Assembly (NCBI GenBank): GCA_041648735.1
Contig: JBAZOO010000022.1
Location: 1-62,433, forward strand
Direction: 5' to 3'
Source: JBAZOO01 sp041648735
GTDB taxonomy: Bacteria > Verrucomicrobiota > Lentisphaeria > Oligosphaerales > CAITYL01
Length of the DNA: 62,433 nt
The translations under genes and the position numbers were made by a program. Shown here piece by piece: positions 52,459 through 62,172 of this stretch (positions are counted from its first letter, which is position 1; every line of letters begins with the position of its first letter). Below the pieces are notes generated by a model, which worked only from the letters and a program-made list of their open reading frames with translations, was not told the origin of the DNA and ran no database searches.

Positions 52459-52960
52459 CCTGTTTTCTCCTTTCGTGAATAGACAACCAGATGACCATCC
52501 CAACTCATTGTGGTTGTGACTGCACACCGTCCTTTCTCCGGTCTCATGGATCGAACTTGTTATTCAACGGTTTTTCCGGGTTTGCCGGCCGAATCGGCCG
52601 CGGCGGCGACTGGCGGCCTGGGCGGCCAGCCGCCGCCCAGCCTCTTCCACAACCGGTTGGGCCGGCGGTTCCCGCCGCGGCGGGCCGGCAGCGGGGATTA
52701 TACCCGCCGCCCGGGGAAAAGCAAGCCTCCGGGCGGGGCGGGGCGCGCGGTGTTTGCCGGAATTTCGCCGGCTTCGGCGGTTCCGCCGAAGCACTTCGCG
52801 CGCCCGCCCCAGCCGGCGGGCAGGCCAACCCATTTCCTCTTGGGTTTCAGCAGGTTGCCAATAATCTTGGCGGGCCGGATTGACATGCACCGCTTCGTAT
52901 GCGAATAGTCAACCGGATTTGCCTGTCCCCCAACCCAAGGCGGCCGCGGCCCGGGCGCCC
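52459..52960. other. Boundary between cassette array and host genes
   Basis: AT-richer up to about 52570, then very GC-rich host DNA. On the minus strand GTTGAAT (52562-52568), followed by AACAAG, fits the attC/attI R' core GTTRRRY and may mark the array's upstream edge. No integrase gene and no attI-like binding sites are recognised. Nothing else is seen. Confidence 0.4.
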
Positions 52961-55507
52961 TCACCAGTCCGCCACTTCCACCGCCAGCGGCACCTGCGCC
53001 GGCGGCAGCGCCAGCCGCCGGGCCAGTTCCTGGCGCCAGGCCAGCAGCCGCAGGGACGGCCAGGCGTCCAGGCCGGCCGGCAGGTCGGTCGCCAGCGGGG
53101 GCGCCGCCGTCCGCCGCAGGTGCCGCAGCAGCTCCAGGGGCTGGCTCAGCGCCGACACCGGCACGGGGCAGGCCCAGCCGCCGCCCGCGGCATCCGCCGC
53201 CCGCGGCACCCAAGAGGCCACCCGGCCCGCTTCGCCCGCCGCCGCCGCCGGGTCAATGCGCCAAAACTCGCCGCCGCGCCGCGCCAGCAGCCACTCGCCG
53301 CCGCCCGTTTCCGGCCGCCGGACCAGCACATCGAAATCCGCCGCCAGCAGCCACAGCCACGCCGGCAGCCGTTTCAGCTCCGCCGGGGCCGCCACCCGTG
53401 CCGCCAGCACCGGTTCCGGCGACGCCAGGCCAGCCGCCGCCGGGAGCAAGCCCCGCAGCGCCGCCAGCGCCCGCCAGCGCCGGGCGTCCGCGGCCGTCAG
53501 CGCCCCCACGGCGACGCCGGGCGGAAGCTGCCCCGCCGCCGCCAGCCGCGCCGCCAGGGGATCCGGCAGCGTCTCGGCCAGCAGCGGTTCCAGCGCCGCC
53601 GCCAGCGCCAGCGCCGGCCCTGGCGCCACGGCGCCGGGATCCCACGCCGGCAGCCGCCGGAGCAGCTCCGGATTCCGGATGCGGGCGAAGCGGGCATCCA
53701 GCTCCGCCAGGTGGCCGGCCTGGGCGCGGGCCGTGGCCAGGTCGCCATTGAGCAGCGCCGCGAAGAGCAGCCGCCGGCGGGCGAGGGGCGAAAAGGGGAA
53801 CTGCTCGACATCGACGAGGAAGAAGGGCTGCGCCTCGGCCGGCCGCCCAAGGCTGCCCAAGGCGTTGCCGATCTCGCCGTTGACGTGGGCGAAATACGGC
53901 TCCAAGTCACGGGCGCGGAGAAGATGTGGCAAGGCCCGTTGCGGACTCCGCGGGCCGTGCAGGGCGGCGAGGCCGGCCCGCGTCTGGGCCTCCACGGACT
54001 CCGGCGTCCATTCGGCGGCCCGGCGGAAGGCGGCATATTCCGCTTCCGGCCGGGTGCGGTCGTAGGCCAGCAGCCGCCCCTGGCGCAACCACCAGGACGC
54101 CAGCGTCAGCCGCGTGCTCGCCCAGAGCCCCCAACCGGCCGCGGGAACCACCAGGAGGAGGACGGCGGCGTTCAGCCAAGCCCGGGATTGCGGACTCCGC
54201 AACGGCGGCGGCGAAGGCCGGGCCGCCGCCAGCCAGGGCCGCCAGAGCCAGCCCAGCAGGAGCAGCCCGGCGACGCAGAGCGGAGGCTGCACCAGCGTCT
54301 TGTCGAACATCGCGTGGGCGACGGCCAGGAACGCCGCGACGTGCGCCGCCCGGTTGAACCCGCCCGCCGGCGCCGGCAACGCCAGCGGCAGCAGCAGCGC
54401 CAGCCAGAGCAGCGCCACGGGCACGCCCAGTTCGGCGGCCAGCCGCAGCGGCTCGTTGTGCGAATGCTCGGTGACCTCGGCCGCCACCGGCCGCGCCTTG
54501 TGCGCCAAGGGTTTGTAGAGCGGATACTCCCGCCGGAAATTGGCGGGGCCGACGCCCAGCGGGTGGGCGGCAACCATCGCCGCCGTGCCACGCCACAAAG
54601 GCGGCCGGATGTCCGCCGCGGCGGCGCCCGCCAGGTAGTCGCGCCCGGCCAGCCAGAGCACGGCCGCCAGCCCGAGGGCGGCCGCCGCGGCCGGCAGGCG
54701 GAGCTTCCAGCCCAGCTTGTGGAAGCCGGCCAACGCCCCGTAGGCCGCCAGCCCGAGCCAGGCGCCGCGGCTTTCGGCCTTGACCATGAGGAAGATGGCC
54801 GCCACCGCCGCGGCGGCGACCGGCAGCAGCCAGGCTGTCCGGCGCCAGGAGGTGCTCGCCCGCCAGCCCCGCTCCGGCCAGAGCGCCAGCCCGACGAACG
54901 GCAGCAGCGCGGCGGTCATCGTCCCCTGCCAGTTGCGGTTGCCGGCCAGGCCGACCGTCTGGTCGTAGCCGACGGCCACCTGCCAGAGGGCGTGGCCGGC
55001 ATGGAGCAGCCAGAGCATGGCCAGCAGCCGCGCCAGCGTCCGTTCCCGGAAGAGGCGGGGATGCAGCGCGGCCAGCAACGGCAGCGCGAACAAGCCGAGC
55101 GTCTCCACCGCGGCGGGCAGCTCCGCCGTGCGGTTGGCGAATGCCGAAAGGGCCGTCCAGGCGACGACGGCGGCGAAGGCCGCCAGCGCCGCGCCGGCCC
55201 AGCGCCGCTGGCCGAGCCCCAGGCCGCCGCCGGCCGGCGGCGCCGCGGCCCGTTGCCCGGCGGTGGCCAGCAGCCACACGGTCGCGGCCAGCGCGGCCGC
55301 GAAAAAGGCCGGGAGCTGGAAATAGAAGACGAGCGCCGGCCCCGTGCGGATGGGGCAGAAGAGGGCCAGGGGATAGGTGGCGAACAGGGCGAGCAGCAGC
55401 AGCCCGCGCAGCGCCGCGTCCCCCAGCTCCGCCCCGGCCGTGGGCGGTTGCGGCAAGGGTGGTTCCGGCGGGGCAGCGGCGGGCGGCAGGGGCGGCGAGG
55501 GCGTCAT
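52961..55507 (-). CDS. O-antigen ligase/Wzy-like membrane protein with large soluble C-terminus
   Basis: A 848-residue membrane protein. About twelve hydrophobic segments occupy residues 30-470 (ALRGLLLLALFATYPLALFC; LLPVAAAAVAAIFLMVKAES). The Wzy_C signature is present: RGAWLGLAAYGAL, then GVGPANFRREYPLYKPLAHK and EHSHNEPLRLAAELGVPVAL. After the last helix a TPR-like soluble part follows (AEWTPESVEAQTRAGLAALH, PHLLRARDLEPYFAHVNGEI), rich in alanine. The family joins or polymerises surface polysaccharides. The ATG at 55505-55507 overlaps the stop of the upstream CrtI-like gene, so both are one operon. Confidence 0.82.
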   Translation of the reverse strand: MTPSPPLPPAAAPPEPPLPQPPTAGAELGDAALRGLLLLALFATYPLALFCPIRTGPALVFYFQLPAFFAAALAATVWLLATAGQRAAAPPAGGGLGLGQRRWAGAALAAFAAVVAWTALSAFANRTAELPAAVETLGLFALPLLAALHPRLFRERTLARLLAMLWLLHAGHALWQVAVGYDQTVGLAGNRNWQGTMTAALLPFVGLALWPERGWRASTSWRRTAWLLPVAAAAVAAIFLMVKAESRGAWLGLAAYGALAGFHKLGWKLRLPAAAAALGLAAVLWLAGRDYLAGAAAADIRPPLWRGTAAMVAAHPLGVGPANFRREYPLYKPLAHKARPVAAEVTEHSHNEPLRLAAELGVPVALLWLALLLPLALPAPAGGFNRAAHVAAFLAVAHAMFDKTLVQPPLCVAGLLLLGWLWRPWLAAARPSPPPLRSPQSRAWLNAAVLLLVVPAAGWGLWASTRLTLASWWLRQGRLLAYDRTRPEAEYAAFRRAAEWTPESVEAQTRAGLAALHGPRSPQRALPHLLRARDLEPYFAHVNGEIGNALGSLGRPAEAQPFFLVDVEQFPFSPLARRRLLFAALLNGDLATARAQAGHLAELDARFARIRNPELLRRLPAWDPGAVAPGPALALAAALEPLLAETLPDPLAARLAAAGQLPPGVAVGALTAADARRWRALAALRGLLPAAAGLASPEPVLAARVAAPAELKRLPAWLWLLAADFDVLVRRPETGGGEWLLARRGGEFWRIDPAAAAGEAGRVASWVPRAADAAGGGWACPVPVSALSQPLELLRHLRRTAAPPLATDLPAGLDAWPSLRLLAWRQELARRLALPPAQVPLAVEVADW

Positions 55508-56886
55508 TTCAGCAGGTACTGGTTGACGATGGCGGTGCCGCTGAGCATGGCCCCGACAATGCCGAGGAACCCCTGGTCCGTGCCGCAGAGGTAGACGCCC
55601 TCGACCGGGAGCCGGCCGTCCTTGATCTTGTGCGGGGAGCCGTAGACGGCGCCATTGATGTGGCCGGTGAAGCGCTTGACGGTGCGCGGGGTGAAGATGT
55701 CGGTGCAGACCACGTGGTCGCGGATGCCGGGGGCGAAGCGTTCGGCGAGGGCCAACTGGCTTTCGAGCACCGCCGCCTTGGCGGCCAGGTAGTCTTCCGT
55801 GTCCATGCGCATCCACGGCTCGTAGTCGGCGAGCTGGGTGATGCGGAGCGTCTCCTGCCCTGGCTGGTAGGCCGCGCCGCCGAAGTTGCCGGGGGCGCAG
55901 AAGACGGCGCTGCGGCCATCCACGTGGCTGGTGGGGCGCTGGAAGCGGAAGGTGTCGGCTTCGTTGAGGAAGAGGATGCTGGCCTCGAAGCCGAGGTCGG
56001 CCACGGGGCGGTCCAGCACCAGGATAGTCTCGACGAAGGCGAGCTGCCCTTCGGGATGGGCCGCCTCGAGCGGCGGCGGCGGGTCGAACATCGCCAAAGT
56101 CTCCACCGCGCCCGCCGTGGAGATGACCGACTGCGCGGTGAGCACGGAGCCGTCGCCCAGCTCCACCTCCTTGCCGCCGCCGGGGCGGCTGCGGATCGCG
56201 CAGACCTCGCACTTCATGCGGAGTTCGCCGCCGCTCTCCTTGAAGCGGTCCAGCAACAGGTTGAGCAGGGGGCGGATGCCGCCGGCGGGGCGGGCCATGC
56301 CTTCGAGGAAAATGCTGATGAACATCACGCAGAACTGGGTGAAGTCCATGTCGCCCTGGGCGGCGTTGCCATAATACATGACCGGGCAGAGCAGCATGTC
56401 GGTCAGCAGCGGGTCATGCAGGTACTCGCCAATGACCTGGCGGGCGGAGAGGTCGCTGGCGCTCCAGCCGAAGACGTCCTCCTTCTGGATGCGGGCGACG
56501 AGCTTGCGGAAGCCCTCGATTTCGCCGGGGAAGGTGCGGGCGATGGAGTCTTCCAGTTCGGCGATGCCGTTGCTGAAGCGGAGCGTCTCCTGGGGGAAGC
56601 GGATGAGGGAGAAGCGCTGGGGCTGGAGATCCAAGTCCCGGACGTCCAGGCGAAGCTGGCGCAGCAGGCGGTTGAGGGCCGCCGAGCGCTGCTTGGGCTC
56701 GGCGTAGTTGGTCATGGCGTGCAGGCCGACGTCGAACTCGATCCCGTGCCGGCGGTAGTAGGAGTTCAGCCCGCCCACCAGGGCGTGCCGCTCGCAGACA
56801 AGGGTCTTCTTGCCGAAATGCGCCAGGCGCACGCCGGCCGCCAGCCCCGCCATGCCCGCACCGATGATGATGACGTCGTAGTCCAT
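55504..56886 (-). CDS. CrtI/phytoene-desaturase-like FAD oxidoreductase
   Basis: A 460-residue flavoprotein: MDYDVIIIGAGMAGLAAGVR is the FAD-binding Rossmann motif, followed by RHALVGGLNSYYRRHGIEFD and VGLHAMTNY as in phytoene desaturases and retinol saturases. A late motif GVYLCGTDQGFLGIVGAMLS, GTAIVNQYL contacts the flavin. Members act on polyisoprenoid or other lipid substrates. No other carotenoid gene is adjacent, and coupling to an O-antigen-ligase-like gene hints at a lipid or polyprenyl substrate; this is inference. The ATG at 56884-56886 is used because the frame further up translates a 7-bp tandem repeat. Confidence 0.85.
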   Translation of the reverse strand: MDYDVIIIGAGMAGLAAGVRLAHFGKKTLVCERHALVGGLNSYYRRHGIEFDVGLHAMTNYAEPKQRSAALNRLLRQLRLDVRDLDLQPQRFSLIRFPQETLRFSNGIAELEDSIARTFPGEIEGFRKLVARIQKEDVFGWSASDLSARQVIGEYLHDPLLTDMLLCPVMYYGNAAQGDMDFTQFCVMFISIFLEGMARPAGGIRPLLNLLLDRFKESGGELRMKCEVCAIRSRPGGGKEVELGDGSVLTAQSVISTAGAVETLAMFDPPPPLEAAHPEGQLAFVETILVLDRPVADLGFEASILFLNEADTFRFQRPTSHVDGRSAVFCAPGNFGGAAYQPGQETLRITQLADYEPWMRMDTEDYLAAKAAVLESQLALAERFAPGIRDHVVCTDIFTPRTVKRFTGHINGAVYGSPHKIKDGRLPVEGVYLCGTDQGFLGIVGAMLSGTAIVNQYLLK

Positions 56887-56922
56887 GGCTTCTCCACCCA
56901 TCCGCAGCCTCAACTCGATTTT

Positions 56923-56971
<49 letters not shown>

Positions 56972-57201
56972 CGAATTTCAAGTTTCAAATTCTCGCCGCG
57001 GATGGCGCAAATGTTTCACCACGAGCGCCGCGAGAGCGGCCCGTGCCGCCAAGGGCGGCAGCGAAGCGTCAACGCCCGAAGGGCACGAAGCCCGAGCGAC
57101 GGTTTTTTTTGTGTGGTTTTGTGTGTTTCGTGGGGAAATCCCCCTTTACCAGACCCGGCGGCGGCGGCAACGTTCCCAGAAGGTGCCGGCCCCGGCGGCG
57201 C

Positions 57202-57816
57202 TCACCCCGTGGCCGCCAGCCCCGCGTCCCGCAGTTCCCGGCAGAGTTCCGCCCGGGTCGTGAACGGCACCGCCCGCAGCCCCGCCTGCCGCGCGCCGGC
57301 GACGTTCTCCGGCAGATCATCAATGAACAGCGTCTCCGCCGGCGCCACCCCCAGCCGCTCCACGGCCAGGCGGTAGATGCGCGGATCCGGCTTCATCAGC
57401 CCCACCTCGTAGCTGAGCACGCGCACCGGCGGAATCCGCACATAGTCGAACTGTTCCAGGATGGCGTGCCAATGGATCATGTCGGTGTTGCTGAGGATCC
57501 CCAGGCGCACCTGCGGCGCCAGCTCGGCCAGCAGCTCGCCCATCTCCCGCCGGGGCTGGAAGATGCCGCTGTAGCCGGCCCGGAACTGCTGGAAGTCGCA
57601 GCCCGGCTCCAGCCGCAGCAGCTCCCGCGCCTGCTGGAAGAAGTCCAGGGGGGCAAGCTCGCCGAGGTTGCCCAGCCGGACCGCGGCGGAACCGGAGAGG
57701 ATGCGCAGCACCTCGCCGGCCGGCAAGGGACAAAGCGGCTGCAGCCGGCGGACGCCGGCGGCGTAGTCCAGCCCCACCAGCACGTTCCCCAAATCGAATA
57801 GCACCGCCCGGATCAT
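57202..57816 (-). CDS. HAD-superfamily hydrolase
   Basis: A 204-residue phosphatase-like protein of HAD subfamily IA. Motif I is MIRAVLFDLGNVLVGLDYAA (the second aspartate of DxD is replaced by asparagine, FDLGN, as in the epoxide hydrolase-like/YihX branch), motif II GILSNTDMIHW, motif III with the lysine in EVGLMKPDPRIYRL, and motif IV ETLFIDDLPENVAGARQAGL. YihX-type members dephosphorylate sugar phosphates. The ATG at 57814-57816 overlaps the stop of the upstream secreted-protein gene. Probably functional. Confidence 0.9.
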   Translation of the reverse strand: MIRAVLFDLGNVLVGLDYAAGVRRLQPLCPLPAGEVLRILSGSAAVRLGNLGELAPLDFFQQARELLRLEPGCDFQQFRAGYSGIFQPRREMGELLAELAPQVRLGILSNTDMIHWHAILEQFDYVRIPPVRVLSYEVGLMKPDPRIYRLAVERLGVAPAETLFIDDLPENVAGARQAGLRAVPFTTRAELCRELRDAGLAATG

Positions 57817-58496
57817 TCGGTGGAGACTTCGATTTTCCATTCGCTGTTGAAGGCGTCGGCCTTGACCAGGAACTCGCCCGGATGATGGATCCAGCCCTCG
57901 AACTCCTCGCTCGTGCGGCTGGTGCAATCCAGTTCGATGGCATTGGAGTTCCGGTCCTGGACGCTGAAGCGCACCTGGCCATCGCCCAAGTTGTAGCATT
58001 TCACCTTCCAGCGGGGCGCCGCCACCGTAAGGTCGTAGGTGGCCACCCCCTGCTCGCCGGTCCAGGTCGCCAGGATGGTCGCCGGCTTGCGGGGCGCGGC
58101 GGCCTTGATCAACTGGATCAGGTGCCATTCGTCGGGCAGCGAGAGCTTCTGGTCGAGGTCGAGCGTCCACGCGGCCGGGGCGGAAACCCGGAGATAGTAC
58201 TGGCCGCGCCCCCGGATGTAGGAGACGCCGGTGAAGGGGCGCCGGGTCTTGACGGGAGTGTCGAACAGCTTGCCGGCGCCGTCGTAGACCTCGACCTTGA
58301 GTTCGCCGGCGCCGCTGTGGGTGTGGCGCAGGAGCCAGCTTTCGCCGTTGAGCCAGACCGGTTCCGTCTGGCGCACGCCAGCACCACCAGTCCAGGAATT
58401 GGTGTTGAGCCAGCGCGGGGCCTGGGCCCGGGCACCGCCGGCGCCGAGCCCGGCCAGGAGCAGGATCAGCCAGCCGAAAAGGATCCGGTGTTTCAT
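57813..58496 (-). CDS. Secreted hypothetical protein
   Basis: A 227-residue exported protein: signal peptide MKHRILFGWLILLLAGLGAG ending ARAQA. The mature part is beta-rich with many tryptophans and tyrosines (WLNTNSWTGG; EPVWLNGESWLLRHTHSGAG; SYIRGRGQYYLRVSAPAAWT; GWIHHPGEFLVKADAFNSEW), suggesting a carbohydrate- or lipid-binding sandwich. I recognise no named family. The ATG at 58494-58496 begins the signal peptide; the longer open frame above is artefactual. It is coupled to the HAD gene by a four-base overlap. Confidence 0.7.
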   Translation of the reverse strand: MKHRILFGWLILLLAGLGAGGARAQAPRWLNTNSWTGGAGVRQTEPVWLNGESWLLRHTHSGAGELKVEVYDGAGKLFDTPVKTRRPFTGVSYIRGRGQYYLRVSAPAAWTLDLDQKLSLPDEWHLIQLIKAAAPRKPATILATWTGEQGVATYDLTVAAPRWKVKCYNLGDGQVRFSVQDRNSNAIELDCTSRTSEEFEGWIHHPGEFLVKADAFNSEWKIEVSTE

Positions 58497-58822
58497 CGCA
58501 GCCTCCAAACGTTCCGTATGCCCACGAGCGCCCGCCGGCGGCGCGGCCGGCTGAAGCTTGGCGTTGGCAACATAATGCCGGCGCCGCGCGGCGCAATGCC
58601 CGGAGGCTCGTGGGGATGCATGGCATTTTGTGGGTGGTGACGTCCGGTCATCGCCCGGACCGTCCGCGACTATCTGGCCTGCGGCGACCTCCGGTGCGGC
58701 TTCGCCCGGATCCGCTGCCCCGCCTGCCGCCATGAATTCTTCGTCGCCAGCGAAAAAATCCTGCGCCACACCGGCCTCTGGCGTGCCCCCCAGCCCCGAG
58801 CGCCGCCGCCAGCGCCCCCGCT

Positions 58823-58842
58823 GGAGTTCACGCTTCAGCGTG
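58823..58842 (+). repeat. HAEA palindrome, copy 3, at the 3' end of the AraC gene
   Basis: Same core ggagttcacgcttcagcgtg as at 31832 and 32187. On the minus strand it encodes the last residues SHAEA and the stop codon of the AraC-type protein. Confidence 0.75.
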
Positions 58843-59649
58843 GGACCGGAAAGCCGCCGGTGACACGCCTAGATGGTGCTTGAATGCCGCGGAAAAGGAG
58901 GGGAGGCTGGCGAAACCCACGGCCAGGGCGATGGCTTCGATTTTTTGCTCGGTGCGGGAGAGCAGCGTCGCGGCCCGCTGTATGCGCAGGTGAGTCACCT
59001 GCCGCATGGGGCTTCGGCCGTATTGCTGCCACACGACGCGGCACAAGTGCCGGCTCCCCAGGTGCGCCAGGCGCGCCAGCTCTCCGCCGGTCCACCGGTG
59101 TCGCAGGTCGGCATCCACCGCCGCCCACACGGCCGTCAGCCGGGCTGGGCGGGGGAACGGACCGGCGAGTTGGAGCGCATAACCGTGGACCAGTTCCAGC
59201 CATTGACAGGCCGCCGCCGTGTCCCCGGCATGGCGGGTTTCCCGGTAGAGCCCCTGGATCGTGTGGCGCAGCGGCCACGGGTCGGCGGGCATCAAGACCA
59301 CGGCCTCAGAAGCGACCTGGGAGTGCTCGTAAGCCACCCATGCCAGGCCCCACGAGGAATTGCCCACCGCGCGATAGGCGTGCGGCACGTGAAGCGGCGT
59401 CAGGAAGGCCATGCCCGCTTCGCAGCGCTGCCAGGAACCGTTGAGCAGAATCTCCCCCCAGCCTTCGTAGCAGACCGCCACTTGACTCATGTCAGGCTGA
59501 TGGCGAACCCAACAGAATCCTTTGACCGCCTTCGATAGCCCGGCAAGCCGCATCCGATAGGCATTCATGGCCGGGCAAGCCCGCGGATCCACCAGCCATT
59601 CCTGGGTCCGGGCGCCAATCTCGTAGGTTTCGGGCAGGCCCTGGAGCAT
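58828..59649 (-). CDS. AraC-family transcriptional regulator
   Basis: A 273-residue regulator with an N-terminal cupin-like sensor (VAVCYEGWGEILLNGSWQRC, AGMAFLTPLHVPHAYRAVGN) and a C-terminal double helix-turn-helix (LARLAHLGSRHLCRVVWQQY, GRSPMRQVTHLRIQRAATLL, IEAIALAVGFASLPSFSAAF, KHHLGVSPAAFR). Both recognition helices are complete. The last residues SHAEA derive from a palindromic repeat, so the native C-terminus was slightly changed by its insertion. It is divergent from two glycoside hydrolase genes, which it probably controls in response to a sugar. Confidence 0.9.
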   Translation of the reverse strand: MLQGLPETYEIGARTQEWLVDPRACPAMNAYRMRLAGLSKAVKGFCWVRHQPDMSQVAVCYEGWGEILLNGSWQRCEAGMAFLTPLHVPHAYRAVGNSSWGLAWVAYEHSQVASEAVVLMPADPWPLRHTIQGLYRETRHAGDTAAACQWLELVHGYALQLAGPFPRPARLTAVWAAVDADLRHRWTGGELARLAHLGSRHLCRVVWQQYGRSPMRQVTHLRIQRAATLLSRTEQKIEAIALAVGFASLPSFSAAFKHHLGVSPAAFRSHAEA

Positions 59650-60000
59650 ATGACAACCGGCCGGTGCTGGGATAACCCCGGAGTTCCAATCCGTTAAACG
59701 CCGTTAAGATATCATGGCTTGAGACGGGCGGCAATTCTTCGGATCGGCCGGCCCATGCCGCGGCACTTGGAGCTTGAAGCGTCCCGGCCCCACAAAGACC
59801 GGCGCCAGACTCTCCCCTGGACTAATTCAGGCCTGGCGGCCCCACCCTTTCCCCGCAGCGGCCGGCAAGTCATTTTGACGTAAGCGGTGGTCATTTGGGA
59901 GCAAGGTTTTTCGCTTGGATTTGCGCAACGCCCTTATACACTAATGCCCAGTGAATCTGCGCGCCAAATTGTCCCCACCCATGAGAGGATGCATAGCGAG

Positions 60001-61080
60001 ATGAATCCCGAAACCCCGCAGGCGGCCGCGAAGTCGGACCGCTGGAGCGCCGAGCGCGCCAACGCCTGGTACGACGCCCAACCGTGGCTGCTGGGCTGCA
60101 ACTTCATCCCAAGCTGCGCCATCAATCAACTCGAGATGTGGCAGCCCGAAACCTTCGCGCCCGCAGTGCTCGACCGGGAGTTGGGGTGGGCGGCAGAGCT
60201 GGGCATGAACAGCGTCCGGGTGTTTCTCCACGACCTGCTCTGGACGCAGGACGCGCCCGGATTCCTCGATCGGCTCGACCAATTCCTGGCGATTGCCGAC
60301 AAACACGGCATCGGCGCGATGCTGGTGTTCTTTGACAGTTGCTGGCATCCCTTTCCGCGGCTGGGCCGACAGCCCGAGCCGGAGCCGGGCGTCCACAACT
60401 CCGGCTGGGTGCAAAGCCCCGGCCTGGCCGTGATCCGCGATCCGGCCCGCTTTGCCGCCCTCGAGCCCTACATCACCGGCGTCGTCAGCCGTTTCCGCGC
60501 CGACCGCCGCGTCCAGGTCTGGGATCTCTGGAACGAGCCGGAAAACCCCAATGCCAACTCCTACGCCCCGCGCGACCTCGGCGAGCGCAAGGCGGCGGTC
60601 GTCCGGCCGCTCCTCGAACACGTCTTCGCCTGGGCCCGCGCCGCCCGCCCCACCCAACCGCTCACCAGTTGCGTGTGGAATGGCGACTTCTCCATGCCGC
60701 TTTCCCCCCTGGCCACTATGCAAACCCAGCTTTCCGATGTCATCAGCTATCATTCTTATGATGCCCTGCCCGCTCTGCGGATCCGCACCGAGCAACTGCG
60801 GCAATTCAACCGCCCCCTGCTCTGCACTGAATACCTGTCGCGCCCCACAGGCAGCACTTTCCACGCCGTCCTGCCCTATCTGAAGGCAGAGCGCATCGCC
60901 GCCTACAACTGGGGCCTCGTCGCCGGCAAGACCCAGACCAACTTCCCCTGGGATTCCTGGCAGAACCCCTCCCCGCCAGAGCCGCCGCTGTGGTTCCATG
61001 ACATCTTCCGCGCCGACGGCACGCCGTATCTCCCCGTGGAGATCCAGTTCCTGAAAAGCTTGACCGCGCGGCAAGGTTAG
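60001..61080 (+). CDS. Cellulase-like glycoside hydrolase (GH5/GH-A clan), copy 1
   Basis: A 359-residue (beta/alpha)8-barrel enzyme with the clan GH-A pattern: LGMNSVRVFLHDLLW early, acid/base glutamate in VQVWDLWNEPENPN, a conserved VISYHSY strand, and nucleophile glutamate in RPLLCTEYLSRPTGS. No signal peptide, so it is probably cytoplasmic and acts on imported oligosaccharides. The ATG at 60001 follows gagagg; the open frame from 59887 has no homology. Substrate not predictable. It precedes a paralogue by 57 bases and is divergent from the AraC gene. Confidence 0.85.
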   Translation: MNPETPQAAAKSDRWSAERANAWYDAQPWLLGCNFIPSCAINQLEMWQPETFAPAVLDRELGWAAELGMNSVRVFLHDLLWTQDAPGFLDRLDQFLAIADKHGIGAMLVFFDSCWHPFPRLGRQPEPEPGVHNSGWVQSPGLAVIRDPARFAALEPYITGVVSRFRADRRVQVWDLWNEPENPNANSYAPRDLGERKAAVVRPLLEHVFAWARAARPTQPLTSCVWNGDFSMPLSPLATMQTQLSDVISYHSYDALPALRIRTEQLRQFNRPLLCTEYLSRPTGSTFHAVLPYLKAERIAAYNWGLVAGKTQTNFPWDSWQNPSPPEPPLWFHDIFRADGTPYLPVEIQFLKSLTARQG

Positions 61081-61137
61081 GGTCGGCCGCGCAAGGTCGA
61101 ATGTCCTTGTGGTTTGAGTAATTGGAGAAAGCGGCGC

Positions 61138-62172
61138 ATGACGACGAACCCGTGGTCAGTCGAGGAGGCTTGGAACTGGTATCGCGGCCAGGGCTGGCCC
61201 TGCGGCTTCAACTACATCCCAGCCAATGCCATCAGCTATACCGAAATGTGGATGGCTGATTGTTTTGATCCGGCGTTGATCGCTGGGGAGTTGAAGCTGG
61301 CCCAGGATGTTGGCTTTAACTGCCTGCGCGTGGTTTTGCCGTTTGTGGTGTGGGAACGGGAACCGGACACGTTCAAGTCCCGGTTTGCGGGGTTCCTCGA
61401 AATTTGTCACCGCCGCTCCATTCGCGTGATGCCCGCGCTGTTCGACGACTGCGCCTTTGGCCCCATGGCGGATCCGGTGTTCGGACCGCAGCCAAAGGTG
61501 ATCCCGGGCTGGTATGGCAACGGTTGGACGCCTTCCCCCGGCCATGCCATTGTGCGTGAGCCAAAGGCGTGGCCCCGGCTGGAGCCATACGTCAAGGATA
61601 TCCTTGGCACATTTCGTGACGATCCGCGCGTGTGGGTGTGGGATTTATACAACGAGCCGACCAATGGCGTGGCCATCGGCAAGCTCTATTTGCCGCTGGG
61701 CGACATCTCGCTGGCGCTGGTGGAAAAGGTTTTCGCCTGGGCGCGCCAGATTGGGCCACCGCAGCCGCTGACGGTGGGAGCGTGGAACGACAACGCGAAG
61801 CTCAATGAGTTATGTCTTGCGCATAGCGACATTAACACGTTCCACCATTACGGTCCGCCGGAGGCCTTGGAAAAACGCATTCAGCAGATCAAGCGCGGCG
61901 GCCGTCCCGTGATTTGCACCGAATGGCTGAACCGCGGCACCGGCTCCACCGTCGCGGCCTGCCTGCCGATCTTCACCCGGGAAGGCGTCGGCGCCCTGCA
62001 CTGGGGCCTGGTCAACGGCAAAACGCAAACGCATTTGGGTTGGGGACATCTCCCCGGTGAGCCCGAACCCCAGCTCTGGCAACATGATCTTTTCCGGGCG
62101 GACCATACGGCTTACGATGCCGCGGAACTGGCGTGTTTTAAGGCGGCGATTAAGCGGACGTCAGCCACCTGA
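61138..62172 (+). CDS. Cellulase-like glycoside hydrolase (GH5/GH-A clan), copy 2
   Basis: A 344-residue paralogue of the preceding enzyme with the same landmarks: CGFNYIPANAISYTEMWMAD (compare CNFIPSCAINQLEMWQPE), VGFNCLRVVLPFVVW, acid/base glutamate in VWVWDLYNEPTNG, INTFHHYGPPEAL, and nucleophile glutamate in RPVICTEWLNRGTGST, then HWGLVNGKTQTHLGW. The conserved NGKTQT/AGKTQT stretch in both copies is a hallmark of this subgroup. The ATG at 61138 has ggaga ahead. Base composition is slightly lower in GC than copy 1. Tandem pair, probably one operon. Confidence 0.85.
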   Translation: MTTNPWSVEEAWNWYRGQGWPCGFNYIPANAISYTEMWMADCFDPALIAGELKLAQDVGFNCLRVVLPFVVWEREPDTFKSRFAGFLEICHRRSIRVMPALFDDCAFGPMADPVFGPQPKVIPGWYGNGWTPSPGHAIVREPKAWPRLEPYVKDILGTFRDDPRVWVWDLYNEPTNGVAIGKLYLPLGDISLALVEKVFAWARQIGPPQPLTVGAWNDNAKLNELCLAHSDINTFHHYGPPEALEKRIQQIKRGGRPVICTEWLNRGTGSTVAACLPIFTREGVGALHWGLVNGKTQTHLGWGHLPGEPEPQLWQHDLFRADHTAYDAAELACFKAAIKRTSAT

